This document shows, one piece after another, positions 35,592 through 47,287 of a stretch of 64,000 nt of DNA; positions within the stretch are counted from its first letter, which is position 1, and each line of letters opens with the position of its first letter. The DNA is from Lepidonotus clava (Eukaryota; Annelida; Polychaeta; Phyllodocida; Polynoidae), in NCBI GenBank assembly GCA_936440205.1, contig OW387140.1, positions 32,113,659-32,177,658 of the forward strand. Direction: 5' to 3'. The notes below the pieces were generated by a model, which saw nothing but the letters and a program-made list of their open reading frames with translations, was not told the DNA's origin and did not search any database. The position numbers and the translations under genes are program-made.

Positions 35592-35705
35592 AGGTGTGAA
35601 GGTTACAGGGTGGGAGGTATGTCTACCTTGACACCCTGATTACAGGTGTGAACTGACGGCCAACAGGTGGGTAAAGACCCCCACTAAAGGGTCACTGTCA
35701 CACCT
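35592..35705. promoter_or_regulatory. T-box site cluster
   Basis: AGGTGTGAA occurs at 35592-35600 and 35644-35652, with an inverted TCACACCT at 35698-35705. These match the T-box family half-site. Three in 114 bp suggest a regulatory element. Confidence 0.4.
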
Positions 35706-36704
35706 GCCTAGGGCCATCTTCCCATAGGTTACAACTGACACTGACTAGGGTAGTAGGAAACAGCCTGGAACATGGGGCTTAACCAGTGTTATTTATAAAA
35801 AGCACAAATGTCACACGCTCATGTGAGCCTCAGAAATGTAAACATAAAGATAGTTTTTATGCCGTGTAATGTATTTTTGTTTGGTTTAGAGAGAAATACA
35901 TGTTTGTGGTTTGTTGGAGAATGCAGTTCTGAAGTCTTGGTTCGTTTGAACTTCAAGTGCAACAGGCTTCTCGCAAATATATAGACAACGTAATAAACTC
36001 TGCAATACTTCTTTGGTACAAGTCAAGATATCAGCCATAGGCATTTGCCATAATGGAAAAAAATGGTGCAACAGAAACTCTCGGAAGTTAAATGCTAGAT
36101 AACTTTGAGTGGCTTATTTATCATGTAACGTTCTGACACTTAGTGGGTCTTTATATAGGATCACTAAACAATTCTTAAGTTTAAAGAAACGCTTGAGAGA
36201 AACTTCTGCTTCACAACAACAATATTAAACCCTAAAAAACACCCAACAACTGCTAGCCATCTATTCTATGGTCGGTTCTCATGCACCAAACCCCCTGTGA
36301 CCCTGCCATAGGCCAGTAAGACCCACATTGTTTTGTACTCTAACCCCTCCTCCCAGCCGGTCCGGGTTAGGGGATCCACCACCCAGGGGTTGGCAGCGGG
36401 TCACACGTGGACCCACCCTGGAGGCGTCTCGGCCCGGGATCACAGAGAGCACCGCCCCCCGCTGTGTTAATTTCCCCCCCCCCCCCACCCCCCGCCTCCT
36501 CCAGTGGGAGGCTCCTAGGTGGGTGGTTGGGTGGTGGACGTCCTCCCACTTAACCCAGCCTGATCCAGTTCACCACTGTTAGCTCTTTACTAGCTGCTTA
36601 TTGTTTGTGAATGTTATTATGGCTTGCACTGACTGTTGTTCTTTTAATAATGTATTAATGATAATTTGATAACCACTAGTATTCGAGATTTTAATAGCAA
36701 ACTA

Positions 36705-36816
36705 AAGCCCCATACCGACTAGGCGATTCTCCCGGCGATTCAGATCAAACATGTATATTTCAATACACCATACTGACGGGCGACGAGGCCCAAATCGCCT
36801 AGTGGGTATGGGGCTT
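36705..36816. mobile_element. 112-bp MITE with TA target duplication
   Basis: Near-perfect inverted termini (25 of 26 bp including the TA) start AAGCCCCATACC and end GGTATGGGGCTT, flanked by TA on both sides. A related single terminus, TTAGTGGGTATGGGGCTTAA, lies at about 8330-8349, so the family is dispersed. TA duplications suggest mobilisation by a Tc1/mariner-type transposase. Confidence 0.75.
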
Positions 36817-37633
36817 TAGAAGTTGAATAATATGTTTAATGTAACCGTTTATCACCAAGTCATGAGATATGATAATATCACAGAAATCTACTAAGAGACT
36901 ATGATGTCACTATTCATTGTCCAGTCAATCCATAGGCCAATGGAGGCTATGAAAGGGCATATATCATATCTAGTCATGCCTGCAAATGTACAAGCTGACA
37001 TGTAACACATCATTTTCTCTGCACATTATATAGGCCAAATACTGTGAAGAAGCACACGCAAGAAAGCTTCTTTTTATGAACTGCCTTCTAAAAACCAGAC
37101 TCCCGTGCCCCAGGTGGTGGTTTCCGACAGGTCAGTGATTATTCAACTGTGGTCTGACCAGAGTCTGCCCGCAAGGTCCGCCTAATTAACAGACCAACAC
37201 TGAACCAGGAGTGTGTAAGGGATGGCCCAACATGTACGCCCATGTTACTCTGCTTATACTAGTACCTAGGCTACATTACGAGTCTGTAAATTAATATTCT
37301 TAACAATTCAACTCATTATCAAAAAAATAAGAGAAAAATCCGATAGACGAGGTAATGTGGAGGTAATGTGTGTAGTATTGTAGAATATTCATAGTTATAT
37401 AAGTTATATACAAGGACCGACTACAACATTTAAAAAATATTTAAAAAATATTTCAAAGTCAACCGTTGTAAAATCAAGACGCTCTCTATGCATGGGTTTA
37501 ATTTCCCAATGAATGCTTTCTTACTGCTCCTAAGTGTCAAATGGGGAGCCATCATACTGCACTAAGCCCCCACAGGAGAGAAGACCGAGTTAAGTGTCCT
37601 TAAGGTGATGTACCTGGGCGTCTGACAGGGCCT

Positions 37634-37690
37634 CAGGTGAGTCATCTCTCTGGTCCCTTTGATGTGGGCCGCCCACCTGGCAGTCAGGTG
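37634..37690. promoter_or_regulatory. AP-1, TCF and E-box cluster
   Basis: TGAGTCA (37638-37644), CTTTGATG (37657-37664) and three CAGGTG/CACCTG E-boxes (37634, 37674 and 37685) sit within 57 bp of GC-rich sequence. The site matches are direct; enhancer activity is inferred. Confidence 0.35.
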
Positions 37691-38208
37691 CCCTGTCGTG
37701 GTGAATTAACCCCTTCACAGATACACACCACTTTAGGGTACCCAGAGTGAGACGTTCCCCTGCAGGCCTTTGAGATTGGCCAACGACGCATGTAGGACAG
37801 TCTCAAGATCTATATATCACTGCTTCTAGCTGGCATTGGGTAGGTGAAATGTGCCACCCTATTTTAGGCCTTTAGAGTGGATTTTTTTTCTTGAAAAAGA
37901 TTAAATCAAATCTCTTCTGGTGGAACTTCTGAAGTATCCTTAGGATTAGCCAAGGAGATTGTAGCTAATGCATATTACACGATTTAATTTTTCTTTGTGT
38001 TTTGAGTAAATAATTCCTGCTCTATGTGTGTTTATTTGACACAATTATTTATCCGCCTACTGAAGTTCTTTCTTTTTCACCACTCGGCCAATTCAACTAC
38101 TTTCAGTTCCATATAGTATTCATACAGAGAAAATATCCCTCTTATATCTTACAAAACGAAATTTCTTTCAACCCAAGTCACTCACCCCTAACCACCATGT
38201 TACTTTCG

Positions 38209-38306
38209 GTTACCATGGCGACCACCCATCCCATCATCTTCCTCTGTCACATCACACAGAGACACCTGCCGGGCTGTGTCAACACTAACCGTGACGTCAC
38301 AGGTCA
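38209..38306. promoter_or_regulatory. X-box and CRE island
   Basis: GTTACCATGGCGAC (38209-38222) matches the RFX X-box closely. A perfect CRE TGACGTCA lies at 38292-38299, with AGGTCA immediately after (38301-38306). The X-box plus CRE combination is a known cooperative arrangement in animal promoters. Confidence 0.4.
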
Positions 38307-41300
38307 CATGACGACCCCGAGAACGAGGCTGAATGGTCCCTTTGTCTTGGTGGACAGAGGGATTCCTGTACCCTCCATGGTCTTGTTGATAGCTCAACAC
38401 CTTACCCTGGAGGGGTTGTTCTGTAATCAGTAAGCCCGTTGACGGGACACGTTGGGTAATAGGGTGCCTACTGATAAGGTGTGAAAAACCTGTGTTTATG
38501 GCAACTCTACTAGAAAAAAACCACAACCCAAATATTTTTGAGATGTATACTATTTCCTCGATTTTTTTTTCATGCTAACAATATGTACAGCAGTTTGCAA
38601 GAATTTCTAGCTAGCCGTGAATCATACGTCACTAAACTCACAATCTATTAGCGTCTATTGATAGTTTTGAAGAATCCATCAATGTAGTAGTAGTATTTAA
38701 AGCATAACTGACATTGAAGAAGTGATAAGACTTTATCCTTACTTATATCCTTATTTATAGACGTAAGCAGGCTACACAGAGTAGGTTAGGTTTCTGGGGC
38801 CCACATGTAGCCCGGTGCGGAGTGAGTGCCCTTCTGAGTGTCCTTGGGCCCTCACAGATCACCTTTCCCACCGCCCACGTCGAACCGGTAAAACCATGGT
38901 AAAACCCCGCTATTTCTGTCATTGCCCAAATGACTTCCGAGAGAAGGGAATTAATCTTTTCTTAACTTCCTGGGTCAGAGCCACTGGACATAGATCTCGT
39001 CAATAACATGCGAGGTTAATTACGGGCTTTTGTTGTACATGAATATAGGTTCCAGAAAAAAAAGTTACCGGCATATGGATTACGTTACCAGTTATGCTGG
39101 CAGTTCTGTTTTATCTATAGGGGGAAATCGCATATAATTTGAATAATAGAATTACCTTCCTTTTAATAACCACTGGTGTCTGATGCAGTCAGACCTAGAT
39201 ATTTGCCCTCCAAAAGTACAATTTGATAGGGTCTAAATATTCTATTTTGTAACAAAAACTAAACTGAATTTGTAAGCTGTTTAAACATCTCTAACGTAAC
39301 TGAAAAAGCACACATTCCCAACCCGCAACCTTCATACTACTCTCGATCAAACCAGGGACAAATGGGACGATCCTCCTACCTATCCTTCACTAAACCCCCT
39401 CAACACCTATCCTTCACCAAACTCTTACATGCCTGAGGATCCCGCCCTGGAGGAGGGCCCCGGAATGTGTATAATCACCTGCTGATGGCTGGAGGCGTCA
39501 GATGGGGAGATAGCGGAGATAAGGAGACCACCGGAATGATCTGTGTATCTGATACCTCTGATACGGGGATGGGGTAACCAGAGTAATGCTAACCCTCAGT
39601 GGGAACCGACCTCAACCACAACCTCTGGGAATGGGGAGATTGACTTTGACATGGGACACCCTGCGGCCGACTGACTGCCTGGGTGTTTGTATATGTATAT
39701 GTCAACTGCAATTGTACAGATCAAACTTATTATGTGCATTTGAAGTTATCTGTGCTACTTTATGAGTAACAGTATAGATGTATGATGGCTTGAGAAATTA
39801 GCCTTAAAATCAAGTGATCAAATGGCCTTAAAATCAAGTGATGAATTGAGATCCTTGGTCATTGTGTTGGGACTCTCACCTCATCCCTACATGTCTATGG
39901 GATCTCGAAAGGACACACTCAATGGACTTATAAACATTTCATGAAGCTCCAATGTTAATACTGAGGAGTTGACGTAAAATGTGTACAGGCAGTTCCTCGT
40001 ACATGCAATTTAAATACTAAAAACGCAAGAATTGCATTGCCAAACAAGAGAGGCAACCGGTAATGTTGTAATCAATTCCTCGCACAGCAGGAACTAGAGC
40101 GAGGGTTATTGCCAAGGAGACACTTATTGCTGTTTTCTTACACGTGGTGCGTTTCATACAGGAGATTTATTTACTTTTGCAGACAGAGAGAATTCCAAAC
40201 GTCACATAAGATTTTTTACCGTGCGCATTTAATACGGAACAATTTCTTTGATTTCTTGAACACGGTGCATTTCATACAACACGTTTAATCATAGTTCTTA
40301 AACACCCTCCATCTTTACCGAACTTTTCAATTTCCATTTCACGCTGGCTTCACTCGCTCAAGCGGAGTCCGATGCGGGGGAGAAACAAACTCATTATTTG
40401 AGGTTAATCGATGTAGTTAATCATTCCTAAAACTGTCATGGCCGCAACTCCCCGGCATAAAAGACAACCACGGGACGCCACGTCAACAACAAGAGCGCCG
40501 CGAATGGAGAATGAAGCCATTGGAAGCCACAGGAGGCTGCATTGGAAGCCACATAGGAAGCCATTCAGACTCGGCGTGAGGCAATCACTTACCAACCAAC
40601 GTCCCCTTCACGGGCTATTTCTGTGAAAGCCTTTCCGAGTGGCTTCAGCCGGAATGGGCTTTTTTTGTTGTTATTCCTACTCCCTATGTCAGCAAACTGC
40701 ATTCGGACATAGCAGTGGAAATGGGAAGGTAGAAAAGATTGGGGGTTAATAGTATGGAGACGATGGTGTGGGTTAATGGTTGGTTATTTGTGGGGGTTGT
40801 GGATGGGTTGTGTCGGACGGACCCTCGTGATTCACCGGACCTCCTCCTGGGTCCCTGCTTTCCGCCCTCCTGTATGATAACGTCCCATCACGGTTTGAGG
40901 GCATTCGGAAATGTTTTGACTGGCAAAACTTCTTCGCTCTACTTTAACCTGATTCTACGTTGTCTGTCCTATCGGCAGTGGTCAGTGCGCGGCTTTCAGG
41001 AGTAAATGTAAGAAACTGGTATCTAAGTTTAGTTATATGAGGCGAAAACTTAATTGAGGACCAGTTTCATTGAGCAAAAGACAGCATAGTTATGATTGAA
41101 GCAACATCCATGTGCCTTCCCAACACGTGGCACTGGGGCGATTGCGGTTCATGCCAACGGTGAGCTCCACAGTGGGCCTACGTAAACTAAGTCAGTGACG
41201 AACTGAAAAATTGTAAGTTCAGAAATGAAATACTGAGTTCACTTCGTAACGAGACATGACCGGTTCAAAAGGCTGGAAACCTGACCTGGAATGTAGCCAG

Positions 41301-43575
41301 TTGGGCCTAGCCCCCCGCCGGCCCGGGGTGAGCAGGTTAGGGAGCTGCTCGGCCTTTCTGGGTCAGGGGTTTTCCGACCGGTCCCAAGCTGCTCACGGCC
41401 CAATGAACGACTCAGCGAGCAGCTCAGCGGCCGGGGCCTGACAGCCGCAGCTGATTCAATGCCCTTCCGACAAATGGACACCGCAGTCCACTCGGCTGAC
41501 CACCAGACTGACCAGAAAATTGACCGCTCCTGGTCGGGAGAAGGGCGCGTGGACTAACTCATCGGAAACAAAGTGAGGATGTGGGGGTGGCTGATAAGGA
41601 AGGGACGTGTAGTGGTAACAGCTGGTCAGTTTTTACTTCTCCTAGCACTCTTACCTATGGTTTTGTTAGAATATAATATGTTTCCCATTTGGACATATTT
41701 GGGAAAACCGTATTACAGGATCAAGGTACACGTTATACAATATCGCTGACATCAAAAACCTGCTTATTTGTATTGTGTCCAATGCCAAAGGCAAAGATAC
41801 AGATGTTTTGTCACGAAATATGCTTACTAGCATTTTAAGTTTAAGTGTATATAATTACCATGTGCTACATGATAGCTCCATATACTAATTCCAAACTGAA
41901 AGGACTAGAAAATCAGTGAAAATCCTAGTACCATTGTGAGTATAGTTTGCTTTACTCTCCATGCTAATACTAAGAAAGACAGGTGCGCAACCTACAACAC
42001 CATCAGACAAACGCAATAAAAACCCATAGCAGAACAACACATAATACGCCATATTCCATTCCCTCGCCGTTTCCTGGCAATCAATCCCTCTACCATATGG
42101 CAGGAACGCCGGGCCCACCACGTGACTGCACCACGTGACCTCCTCAGACCACGTGGTACTGCCCCCCACAGGTTGGCCCCGGTCCACCGCCACCAGGGGG
42201 AGCCCCCAGTCGGAGGCCTCGCTGGTCCCCCACAGGACGGTACCAGTACCAATATTTAGTGTAGCAACTGGCGGCTGGCAGGCCGAGTACGGGCAGGCCA
42301 TCATATAGGGTTGGGTGGGGGGAGAGAAAGCCGAGGCTGTCAGTGAAGGGGTAATAAAATCACTGAGGGTCGGAGAGCGATCTGAACGGGGCTGCTGAAA
42401 AGGCTGCTTTCATGGGTAAGGTGGGTGGGGCTGTTTTTTCGGGTGTGTGGATATAAAGGGTAGATATACATAGGGCGTGGCTGATGATGGTTAAACTTAA
42501 TGATAAACGATTAAATTTTCCATTGGAAGGCTCCTAGATATAGAGCATATTTCTTCTTTTTTTAAAGAATGGATGAAAACATGCGTTAATCCCAACATAT
42601 GTTTGACTTTCCGCTGTTGTAAATGTCTGATGCTGTTAATCTGATATTGTAATACACATATTTCCTAAACATAACATCCACGGGTAAAGCCTTTTAATTA
42701 TAATAATTTCTTAACTTTGAGACCCTCGTCTAGAATCCACGGTCCCATTACCAAATAATAAATCTAGCTACCCTTTCAGCATATTCCTATAAAATACCAG
42801 AGTAACAGCCCCTCCTCCTATATATGTATCAAGTAGGTCCTTATCCTATTCCAAGGTATCAGAGTCACAGAATCCCCTAGTAGTATCAAGTGGGTGTAGC
42901 CCTTCTCCGCCCTCCCTATCGGCCCCAGTAGTGGGGCTATCAGCACTTCTCACCTCCAACATACCACCACGACAGACCACTGAGTACTGAGGGCCTGTGA
43001 AGCCCCTAAAACCCCGCAATGTGATAACAGCTCCCCACTCGGCACACCTTTAGGGACCTTTATTGGAGCTTCATGCCAAACCGCCTTGTCCGCTGCGTAT
43101 TTCTACGGCTTGGAATTTGGGATGAATGCTAGGAACGTGTTGGTTAGGAGGTGGATTGGGTAGTTTTGATATGTGTTAATACAGAATGCACAGATCAACC
43201 TACTTTCCTATGAAGTAGATTTATTCTGGGATATTGAGGTTAATTACGCTTTGGTGTGAAATAAGGCCCACAAGTTAGTGTGGAATTCAAAACAATTTAC
43301 TAGTATCGAATTTTCCGCTTTTAAAAACCTAGTTTCTTCACCGATACCTGCACTTCATACTTGGAGCAATTGCAACAATCCCAAGAAGACTAAATCAAAG
43401 CCCCCACCGCGCCAAATCCCCTGCTTCTCTTCCCGGAAAATGGATCCAAGATAATTTATTCTTAACATGTTACTAGCACCAAAGGAAAAGCTCACGGAGA
43501 CGATAACGAGAACCTCATTTGCACAAAGAACATTATTGCCTGGCAACCTGCACCAATCCCTCTGGGACTCTCCCA

Positions 43576-43701
43576 TGACGTCAGTGCCTACGTCAGGCCG
43601 TACGTTATGGCCACGTCTTGCGTCACGTTACGGCCGAGGTGTGGGTAAGCCGAGCTAATCACTCGTGCAGCTGCTCCCCCGACCAACTTCACGAGCAGCT
43701 C
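43576..43701. promoter_or_regulatory. CRE triplet with GAGCAGCTC
   Basis: TGACGTCA at 43576-43583, TACGTCA at 43589-43595 and TGCGTCA at 43619-43625 are followed by GAGCAGCTC at 43693-43701. CpG-rich sequence within an AT-rich region; promoter or enhancer is likely but the direction is unclear. Confidence 0.4.
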
Positions 43702-43807
43702 CGAGCGTCTCAGCTGGCCGGGTTTTACCTGAGGTCATAAGACCGGGATTGTATTGCCCGCCGCTAATGGTTGGGCCCTCGGGGCGGTGAATACTATAGT
43801 ACATATA

Positions 43808-44245
43808 CCGGGGGGGGGGCACTCAGTCTTTGAAGGTAGGTACCAACTGCGAAACTACAGCCCCCCCCCCCCCCCACCTTTTTGGGGGATGGGGAAACTC
43901 TGACAGGGGAAAATTCTGAAAGCCCCCATTTTCAGGCTACATCAAGGACAGCCCCTTGAAAAATGCATTTGATGACAAAGTTTGCAGTCATTATTTGATT
44001 TCTAAACTCAATAATTTGTTTTAGAAGCATTATGAAGTAAATGTATTGCATACAATATTCTTAATTTAGTATAAAATAGAATACACCATTGACAGCCACA
44101 CAAAAAGATGGTCTGATTATTTGACAGCCCCCCCCTTTTTGTTGTTGTTGTTGTTGCCAAATTTGTGATTCACAGCTACAGCCCCAAGAGCTTCCGACCG
44201 CAGTTGGTACCCATTTCCGGACTGTGTGCCCCCCCCCCCCCCCGG
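43808..44245. mobile_element. 438-bp non-autonomous DNA transposon, 8-bp target duplication
   Basis: TACATATA lies on both sides (43800-43807 and 44246-44253). The ends are CCGGGG-run-CAC and its inverse. The inverted repeat continues inward with GGTACCAACTGCG about 45 bp from each end. G/C runs at the ends differ in length, as expected for slippage. The interior has a (GTT)n stretch and no coding. An 8-bp duplication fits hAT, P or Merlin types. Confidence 0.7.
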
Positions 44246-46440
44246 TACATATATCGCCCTCAGGCCTGCCCCAAGTCAAACGTATAGATAGAGAGGGAGG
44301 TGTTACATCAAAGGATTCCCCCTCAGGGTGGCTGCTATTGGTCTGATTAAATTAGACGTCTTATGTAATTGCCTTCACACTTCCTCAGGGTATATTTACA
44401 AATACTGACGCTCGGCGTGGAGTCTGTTGTAGGGCAGAGGTATTTCTGTTACAACAACCAGTGAGTAACTACTAATTCGAAAGATTTGGTCTCAAACATT
44501 CCTGACTGAGTTAAGTGTACATTACCCTAGAGCAGGTGTATGGCTGGGGAGGTCCTGTGAAATGCAGTCTAAAATATGTTCATGTTTATATTACTTAAGG
44601 AGACAGGGGGTTTATAGGTTAAACATTCCTGTATAACCAAATTATTAATTCGTTGAGTGTCCCTACGTCATCAGCCCAAGTACCGGCCCGAGTATAACAT
44701 GTTGCTTTTTTACCACCAACATCTAAAAAAAAATCACATTTCAGTTTTATGCCAGATTTAATGTGAACATATTCCTATTGAAGGAGCGGAGCCTGCACTC
44801 ATACATTGGTGTAGCAGCTCTGGCATTAGCGAGCCCCCAAAGGCCCATATCGCCCCTAGGTGAGTTGGTGTTAAGTGAGGGGGGAGTGCGGCGCCAACCG
44901 ACCGTGGGAGAAATGCACTAAGGAGGCTTACCAGGTGTAAAGGGTGGGCGGCGAATGGACTGGAGGAAACAGTTCCCACTGGAGGAGACTGGGCACCCAG
45001 ACACGTACACCACTCCAACAGGCTTTTGAAATAGTACCAGCCTAGGCGTCTATGATCTATTTATAGCCACTTCACACGTGTTTCAAATTTGAAATACCTC
45101 CAGCGTCTGCTTTTTGAAGTTTGGGATTCCTATTGGAAAATTCTAGGTTACATTTCGCCTAACGGTGTACATGTTGGGTGCGTTATAATTTGTAATCGAT
45201 AAAGCGTATTTTCGTGGGTACTATATCATTTTTAATGTGCAGCTTGACAGTGTTAAGTGGTTCTGGATATTTCTTCCCATGAGAAGCCGAGTGAGTTTAA
45301 GGAGAGAGTGCTAGCTGATGTTCTGCATATTACGAGTTTGTCAGGGTAATTAGTTTCACATAATGTTGGGCGGCAGTGTCTGTCACTGTGTCAGTTGCTC
45401 CCACTGGGACACGGCGGGGGTACGCCTTCATCTCAATGTGTGAACTAATCGTGAGCAACTCACGAACTGCTCATCCTAGAAGATTGGCCCATTTCTTGGC
45501 CGGCCAAGAAATGGGCTCAACCTAGAATCTGAACCTAAGTATGACACGGATATATATACTTGTGTACACATGTTCAATCCCGAACGTCACGAACTGTATC
45601 AGCGGTCATGTCCGCATTCAATTCTGAATCAGAATCAAAGATGGATATCTGATTCTGCAGTTTCACGAAACGTATTAAACGTAGATATAAAGATAGAAAA
45701 GAAACCACTTTTTTAGTCTCTAAATTTGTAGAATATGCAGGGAACCCATTCTGCTACCCTTAAGTGAAAGGAGGACTAGCATTTGTATCATCTAAAAATA
45801 TTCCAAGTCATTTGCAGAAAATAGAAACATTCGCACAGCAGCTGCTAAAACGAGAAGCACAAAAAACTGGCAAGTCTAATCTATACACAACAAAACAGGC
45901 GGTAATAGCATAAAACCCCAAGGGGAAATGATGACAAATTTGGGCCCTTTTTCAGTTGTCGACCAAGACAGACGGGTTGCAGCGGGTAGGGCCGGAGGTA
46001 GGGGGAAGACAGATCGTGGGATGATTGATGAAAACACCACCAGGGGGACGGCTCAAAGCCAGGCTGGGCGTTTCCAAGGTAACCCGACGTCTCTTTGTGT
46101 ATTGGCCTGTCAAAATGGCGGTCGGTGACGTGACCTGCTTCCTATTCTGACCAGACAGCTTTAGATATATGGTCATGATAGACCTCCCATTATGTTGGCC
46201 TGTTCGTAATTCGTGATTCTTGACCTAGGGAAATAGCACAGATGCGAGTATATGACTCTATTTTCATCACCTGTAAGGAAATATGACATGGGGGGACTTA
46301 TTTTGGGAAATACATTGAATTCATATTCATGTTATTCCCAGCAAATAAATAACTATATATCTCGCAAAAAAAAAGAGAAAAAAACTAAAACAAGCAAAAC
46401 AAGAACAATAGATAACCGACATTGTCAGCTATTAACCCAC

Positions 46441-46656
46441 CTTCTTACACAGAGGTTTACAGAATATAACCGATTTCCTCGGCGATTTTGGGGGTAGCGT
46501 CTTAACCGGAAGTGGTACTCCAACTTTGGCCGGAAGTGGCGGCGGCGGGCGGGGCGGTGGTACCGACGATGCGCGCGCAGCCTTTTTGGTTATAGCCTTT
46601 TTGCTGGCCACAAAGTCTGGACCAATAGAATACCGGCCATTCTCTACTGTTGCCAT
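46441..46656 (-). CDS. Candidate alternative first coding exon, 72 aa
   Basis: An ATG in strong context (ATCACCATGG, 46656) opens MATVENGRYSIGPDFVASKK. A basic stretch follows, then SSVPPPRPPPPLPAK, an SH3-ligand-like polyproline segment, and LPPKSPRKSVIFCKPLCKK. The frame reaches a donor AAG|GTGGGT at 46440 in phase 0. TATA-like boxes at 46834-46827 and 46813 (minus) place a start site at about 46780-46803. The strand and phase are those needed to splice to the mini-exon or main exon of BCAR1. It could equally be the first exon of an unrelated gene. The start codon lies inside an imperfect X-box (46649-46662). Confidence 0.45.
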
Positions 46657-47287
46657 GGTGATTTTCTCCCTTAATGACTCCTTTAGAAGGTGTTCCCGTT
46701 TCTCATTAAGTTTTCCGCTGAATTCACATTGGAAGGCCGCCACCCAGATAGCAATTAATCCTCTGGGATTCAGATTTTCTTCTGAGTAATTAATCCTCAA
46801 AATTATCTTTTATGGTGATGTCCACGTCTATATAACGGCATCCAAGGAGTCTTTAAGAGTAAAATAACAGAGCTAGAGATATGATAGCGCCTGTAAAAAT
46901 AAATCCCGGGAAACCAGTTGTATTTTTGCAATGGTGTCCGACATGGTAAAACCAAATATGAGAAGTTATTTTAGGTCCAGGAAATAAATGATTTCAGGGC
47001 ACTGATCCGTTTCTAGGACAACGGATACCTTTGATGTTTTCTTGAATTACCATTTAATTATATCCATGAAACGCACTTGTTGCACTTATTTTCTGTGCCC
47101 TCATTATAACCCACACAAGGGAATAGTTCTTAGTGGTTGAGTAGGAGTATAAGGGCCGAGCAGCTCAAGGGGCGGCCAGACCGGCTCAGGTCCGGCACTA
47201 GATCCTGCTAATGAGCTGCTCCACTATTTGCTCGGGCCAAAACCTAGGATCCAAGGTTTTCCAGGGATTGGATCATTGCCTGGAAGC

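Larger units (their letters stand above)
27060..46440. other. Long noncoding stretch, probable BCAR1 5' intron
   Basis: No Cas SH3 exon was found in any frame I could read. Contents by position: G-rich minisatellite (27641-28220), SINE-tail fragment (28425-28490), 18-bp minisatellite (29868-30075), GC-rich islands with transcription-factor-like sites (29.0, 32.6, 35.6, 37.6, 38.2, 41.3 and 43.6 kb), a mini-MITE (36705-36816) and a transposon (43808-44245). GC-rich open frames at 41885-42304 and 44758-45018 have no recognised homology. Confidence 0.5.
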
